From assembly GCA_900551605.1 (NCBI GenBank), contig URWS01000064.1, positions 1 to 7,665 on the forward strand: 7,665 nt of DNA, in the 5' to 3' direction. Below the pieces are notes generated by a model. That model ran no database searches. It had not been told where the DNA came from and worked only from the letters and a program-made list of their open reading frames with translations. This document shows positions 5,511-7,665 of this stretch, in pieces. The first letter of the stretch is position 1. Each line of letters starts with the position of its first letter. The position numbers were made by a program, and so were the translations under genes. The DNA comes from an uncultured Collinsella sp. (GTDB lineage: Bacteria > Actinomycetota > Coriobacteriia > Coriobacteriales > Coriobacteriaceae).

Positions 5511-5933
5511 ATGAGGATTGCCGAGGTTTCCAAAGAGTACGGCATTTCGGCCGACACCCTGCGCTATTACGAGCGCATTGGCTTGCTGCCTCGTGTACAC
5601 CGCAACGAAAATGGCGTTCGCGACTACGATGAACAAGACTGCGCGCGCATCAAGTTCGTCAAGTGTATGCGCGGTGCAAGCGTCTCAATCGAAGCGCTCA
5701 TCGAATATATGCAGCTCTTGGAACAGGGTGACGAAACCATGGCGGCGCGCAGAGCCATTCTCGAAGAACAGCGCGACCAGGTCACCGAGCGCATTGCCGA
5801 AATGCAGGCCGGTCTCGATCGCCTCAATTACAAGATTGCCCACTACGACGACCTCATCCACGCCTGCGAGCAGAAGATAGCAAAGTGGCAAACGCCGGGC
5901 AGCCCGTGGGCCGCTCGGCGTTTGCGCAGATAA
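5511..5933 (+). CDS. MerR-family transcriptional regulator, AdhR/NmlR-like, with repeat-derived C-terminus
   Basis: This 140-aa DNA-binding regulator carries the winged helix at the N-terminus (MRIAEVSKEYGISADTLRYY at 1-20, then ERIGLLP), the family motif GVRDYDEQD (35-43), and KCMRGASVSIEALIEY (51-66). The tail 76-125 is a helical dimerisation segment. Cys52 is at the position used for aldehyde and electrophile sensing in B. subtilis AdhR, which suggests a similar role; Cys44 and Cys119 are also present. The normal protein probably ended shortly after the helix (CEQKIAK). Residues 124-140 and the stop codon lie inside a REP-like element, whose other copy at 6341-6430 has the same flanking CAAAGT and hairpin arm but no gene, so this basic tail (PWAARRLRR) is probably an added extension. 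No aldehyde-detoxifying enzyme is next to it; the following gene, 54 bp on, has unknown function. Confidence 0.9.
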   Translation: MRIAEVSKEYGISADTLRYYERIGLLPRVHRNENGVRDYDEQDCARIKFVKCMRGASVSIEALIEYMQLLEQGDETMAARRAILEEQRDQVTERIAEMQAGLDRLNYKIAHYDDLIHACEQKIAKWQTPGSPWAARRLRR

Positions 5934-5971
5934 AACCTGCCAAAATAAACCTGTCCCTTTTTGACAGGTTT
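5880..5971. repeat. REP-like element, copy 2 (overlaps the merR 3' end)
   Basis: There are two hairpins in tandem. Stem 1: CAAACGCCG (5889-5897) with CGGCGTTTG (5916-5924). Stem 2: AAACCTGCCAAAA (5933-5945) with TTTTGACAGGTTT (5959-5971), one mismatch. Between the stems is CAGATAAA; the second loop holds AAACCTGTCCC. It aligns along its whole length with 6341-6430, apart from the first loop. The shared CCTGTCCCTTTTT core is reminiscent of REP sequences mobilised by RAYT (Y1) transposases; that link is from memory, and no transposase is in the window. Confidence 0.75.
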
Positions 5972-5978
5972 GACGAGC

Positions 5979-5983
5979 GGAGG
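5979..5983 (+). promoter_or_regulatory. Ribosome binding site deciding the start of the 106-aa gene
   Basis: GGAGG lies four bases before ATG at 5988. The earlier in-frame ATG at 5961 lies within the hairpin arm of the REP-like element and has no purine-rich site, so it was rejected. Confidence 0.7.
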
Positions 5984-5987
5984 AAAT

Positions 5988-6308
5988 ATGCGAGACGTAG
6001 CCGAAAGCGACTGGAAACTGTTTAAGAAGCTACTCCCTGAATGGCAAGAGCGCCATATGGAGGAGCTCATCGACCAGTACGTCGAGATACTGAACGGCAG
6101 CGGCGAAGCGTCCAGTAGATTTTGGGCACTAGAAGAACGTATCAATAGGGACAAGCTGTCCTCAGGCGTAATAGCAACCGACATTCGCCGCAGCACAATG
6201 CACCGCGAGATAGCCAACTTACTTATCGACAACGTGATCACTCTTGACGACCTTGACGGTTTTACCGAGGAAATTAAGAGCTATGCGCAGCACTGGATTG
6301 ATCAGTAA
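5988..6308 (+). CDS. Conserved hypothetical protein, 106 aa
   Basis: This small soluble protein is largely helical and charged (MRDVAESDWKLFKKLLPEWQ... ending YAQHWIDQ), without a signal peptide, membrane segment or cysteine. I recall similar proteins of about 100 residues in gut Clostridia, with the shared features SDWKLF, FWALEERI, an Asp-rich ITLDDLDGF stretch and a conserved MRR/IRRS turn, but no function is known to me. Codon choice differs from the neighbours: ATA, CTA, AGT and AGA codons appear, and the stretch is more A/T-rich by eye, which fits later acquisition. It follows merR by 54 bp, nearly all of it REP-like element, so co-transcription is possible but that element's hairpins lie between them. 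The start rests on GGAGG at 5979-5983. Confidence 0.75.
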   Translation: MRDVAESDWKLFKKLLPEWQERHMEELIDQYVEILNGSGEASSRFWALEERINRDKLSSGVIATDIRRSTMHREIANLLIDNVITLDDLDGFTEEIKSYAQHWIDQ

Positions 6309-6340
6309 AGGTGCCAAACAACACACGCGCCCATAGTCAA

Positions 6341-6430
6341 ACAAAGTAACAAACGCCGGGCCACCTAATTGTTGCCCGGCGTTTGCCCAGATAAAACCTA
6401 CCAAAAATGAACCTGTCCCTTTTTGGTAGG
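6341..6430. repeat. REP-like element, copy 3 (best preserved)
   Basis: Stem 1 is 12 bp and perfect: CAAACGCCGGGC (6350-6361) with GCCCGGCGTTTG (6374-6385). Stem 2 is 11 bp and perfect: CCTACCAAAAA (6397-6407) with TTTTTGGTAGG (6420-6430), with loop TGAACCTGTCCC. Its last base touches the stop codon of the permease gene on the opposite strand. Read on the minus strand, stem 2 follows the TAG directly and is followed by TTTTA, so it probably serves as that gene's terminator. The remaining 32 bases between 6308 and this element hold nothing I can name. Confidence 0.8.
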
Positions 6431-7665
6431 CTACTCGGCGCTTTTGAGGGCGCCGACCATGTCGATCTTGTTGAGCGTTCGGTTGGTGGCGAGGTTGACG
6501 ATGATTGTGAACGCAAAGGCCAGCACCACGGCAAGCACGTAGCTCAGCGGCTCGACCTCAACGTCAAAGTAGAGCGACGGCATCTGCAGGATGTACGTAA
6601 AGCTCTCGGCCAGCAAGCCGCCCAGCGGAACGCCCAGCGCGGCACCGATTGCCGTCAAAATCAACGTCTCCTTGTTGACGTAATGGTGCACCTCGCCGCG
6701 GCGGAAGCCCAGCACCTTAATAGTCGCCAGCTCGCGCTCGCGCTCCGAGATGTTGGTGTTGGACAGCGTAAACACCACCACAAACGACAGGCACGCCGCC
6801 ATAAAGGTCACGAGCACCACGACCGAGTTGATGATGGTGAAGTTGGCCTCGTAGTTTTCCCAATGCTCGGCCGTGCTCGAAAGCGTCAGCCATCCGTCGC
6901 TTTTAAGTTGCTTGCTAAACGCAATCTGATCGGCCGACGAACCCTTGAGCAGCGCAAAGATGCCGTTGAGACGGACGCTTCGACCAAACGCACGTTCATA
7001 GGTACTCTGCGTCATATAGAGCGTGTTGCCCAGGTAGTTGAGCGAAATACCGCTCACCTCGACATCGGCGACGTTGAGCGACGAATCCTGAACCTGCGCC
7101 GTATCGCCCGGTTGAATCCCCAACACCAATTGCGAGCTTTTGCTCAGATACACATCCCCGTCGCGCAAAGCGAGCGGCTCTTTGGACTCATCCTCCAGGC
7201 ACACGTAGTCGTCCAAGTCGCCCGTGCGCTCATCGGGCACCACGACCAGCTGCACGGTCTCGCTCTTGCCGCCAAACGTAAAGGTGACGTTGTCGGTCAT
7301 AATCGGCAGCGTCGAGGTCACGGTCACATTGGAGTCCTTGGCCGCACTGCGCTCGTCCAGCGCCGCGCACGTCTGCGTAAAGTCATCGGGATTGGCGACC
7401 GCCAGCAGGTCATAGCGCGTAATGTGCCCGTACTGCTTGGGCGAAAGCGCCACCGATGTGTCACGAATACCCATGCCGCAGATCACGAGCGCCGTGCAAC
7501 CTGCGATACCGAAGATGGTCATAAAGGCACGTTTTTTGTAGCGGAACAGATTGCGCGCGGCCACCTTGTTCAAAAAGCCCATGCGACGCCAAATAAAGCC
7601 AATGCGCTCGAGGAAAATGCGCGAGCCGGCGCGCGGGGCCTTGGGGCGCATGAGCGATGCCGGAG
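6431..7665 (-). CDS. FtsX/MacB-type ABC transporter permease, C-terminal half (partial at right edge)
   Basis: The visible 410 codons are the second module of a large ABC permease; the reading frame stays open through base 7665, so the true start is outside the window. I did not take the ATG at 7649-7651 as a start, because (L)MRPKAPRAGSRIFLERI is the usual linker that precedes module two in double-FtsX permeases. Numbering from that Met: RNLFRYKKR (33-41), a membrane helix at 42-62, an extracellular domain of about 70-270, a membrane helix at about 273-297, the cytoplasmic coupling motif NISERERELATIKVLGFRRGEV (300-321) that contacts the ATPase, and helices at about 328-348 and 370-390. Such permeases export lipids or peptides, or handle cell-envelope molecules, with a separate ATP-binding subunit, which would be expected beyond the right edge. 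The substrate is unknown. The gene ends at TAG directly against a REP-like hairpin. Confidence 0.88.
   Translation of the reverse strand, partial: PASLMRPKAPRAGSRIFLERIGFIWRRMGFLNKVAARNLFRYKKRAFMTIFGIAGCTALVICGMGIRDTSVALSPKQYGHITRYDLLAVANPDDFTQTCAALDERSAAKDSNVTVTSTLPIMTDNVTFTFGGKSETVQLVVVPDERTGDLDDYVCLEDESKEPLALRDGDVYLSKSSQLVLGIQPGDTAQVQDSSLNVADVEVSGISLNYLGNTLYMTQSTYERAFGRSVRLNGIFALLKGSSADQIAFSKQLKSDGWLTLSSTAEHWENYEANFTIINSVVVLVTFMAACLSFVVVFTLSNTNISERERELATIKVLGFRRGEVHHYVNKETLILTAIGAALGVPLGGLLAESFTYILQMPSLYFDVEVEPLSYVLAVVLAFAFTIIVNLATNRTLNKIDMVGALKSAE

Noticed and set aside
4048..6430. CRISPR array or tRNA cluster suggested by repeated palindromes
   Set aside because: The repeats are different families, irregularly spaced and separated by genes, with no cas genes and no cloverleaf or T-loop sequence.
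6219..6534. Small minus-strand frames containing FGRFYLGKRR across the REP-like copies
   Set aside because: The similarity between such frames at 5843-6241 and 6337-6534 comes from the DNA repeat itself, not from a conserved peptide.
7649..7651. The last visible minus-strand ATG as the start of the permease
   Set aside because: The frame is open to the window edge and the residues around this Met match the internal linker of double-module FtsX permeases.

Overview
The window looks like a chromosomal segment of a GC-rich, Gram-positive gut actinobacterium, most probably a member of the Coriobacteriia such as Collinsella. This is inferred from the strong G/C third-position preference, actinobacterial-style codon use combined with gut-Firmicutes-like protein families (an AdhR/NmlR-type MerR regulator, a two-module FtsX permease, and a 106-residue protein of the kind seen in gut Clostridia), and purine-rich Shine-Dalgarno sites. 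No rRNA, tRNA, CRISPR array, transposase or integrase gene is visible.

Layout. (1) 1-171 is non-coding: the right half of a probable terminator cut by the window edge, a nested inverted repeat, and a worn copy of a REP-like element. (2) 172-1557 (-) encodes an M18 zinc aminopeptidase. It diverges from 1719-2804 (+), a membrane-anchored Ntn-type linear-amide C-N hydrolase. (3) 2945-4024 (+) encodes a group III-type 6-phosphofructokinase preceded by a short inverted repeat that could be an operator. (4) 4025-4457 has no gene but is dense in DNA structure: a 97-bp palindrome with 23-bp perfect arms, a hairpin repeat (IR-B), and a repeated CTACCGG site just upstream of the next gene. (5) 4458-5372 (+) encodes an unusual membrane-bound XRE-type regulator with three 18-residue, histidine-containing repeats. 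A second, better preserved IR-B copy follows it. (6) 5511-5933 (+) encodes a MerR regulator with the AdhR-type Cys52; its last 17 codons lie inside a REP-like element. (7) 5988-6308 (+) encodes a 106-aa protein of unknown function. (8) A third REP-like copy ends exactly where the stop codon of the last gene (6431-7665, -) begins. That gene is the C-terminal half of an FtsX/MacB-type ABC permease that runs off the right edge.

How the parts relate. The housekeeping part (aminopeptidase, amide hydrolase, phosphofructokinase) consists of single genes with their own ribosome binding sites, not an obvious pathway operon. The right half is a regulatory and accessory stretch: an XRE membrane regulator and an electrophile-type MerR regulator separated and bordered by two families of interspersed palindromic repeats. 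The least expected signals are these two repeat families, one of which supplies the end of the merR gene and one of which brackets the XRE gene, and the His-rich repeat domain of the XRE protein.
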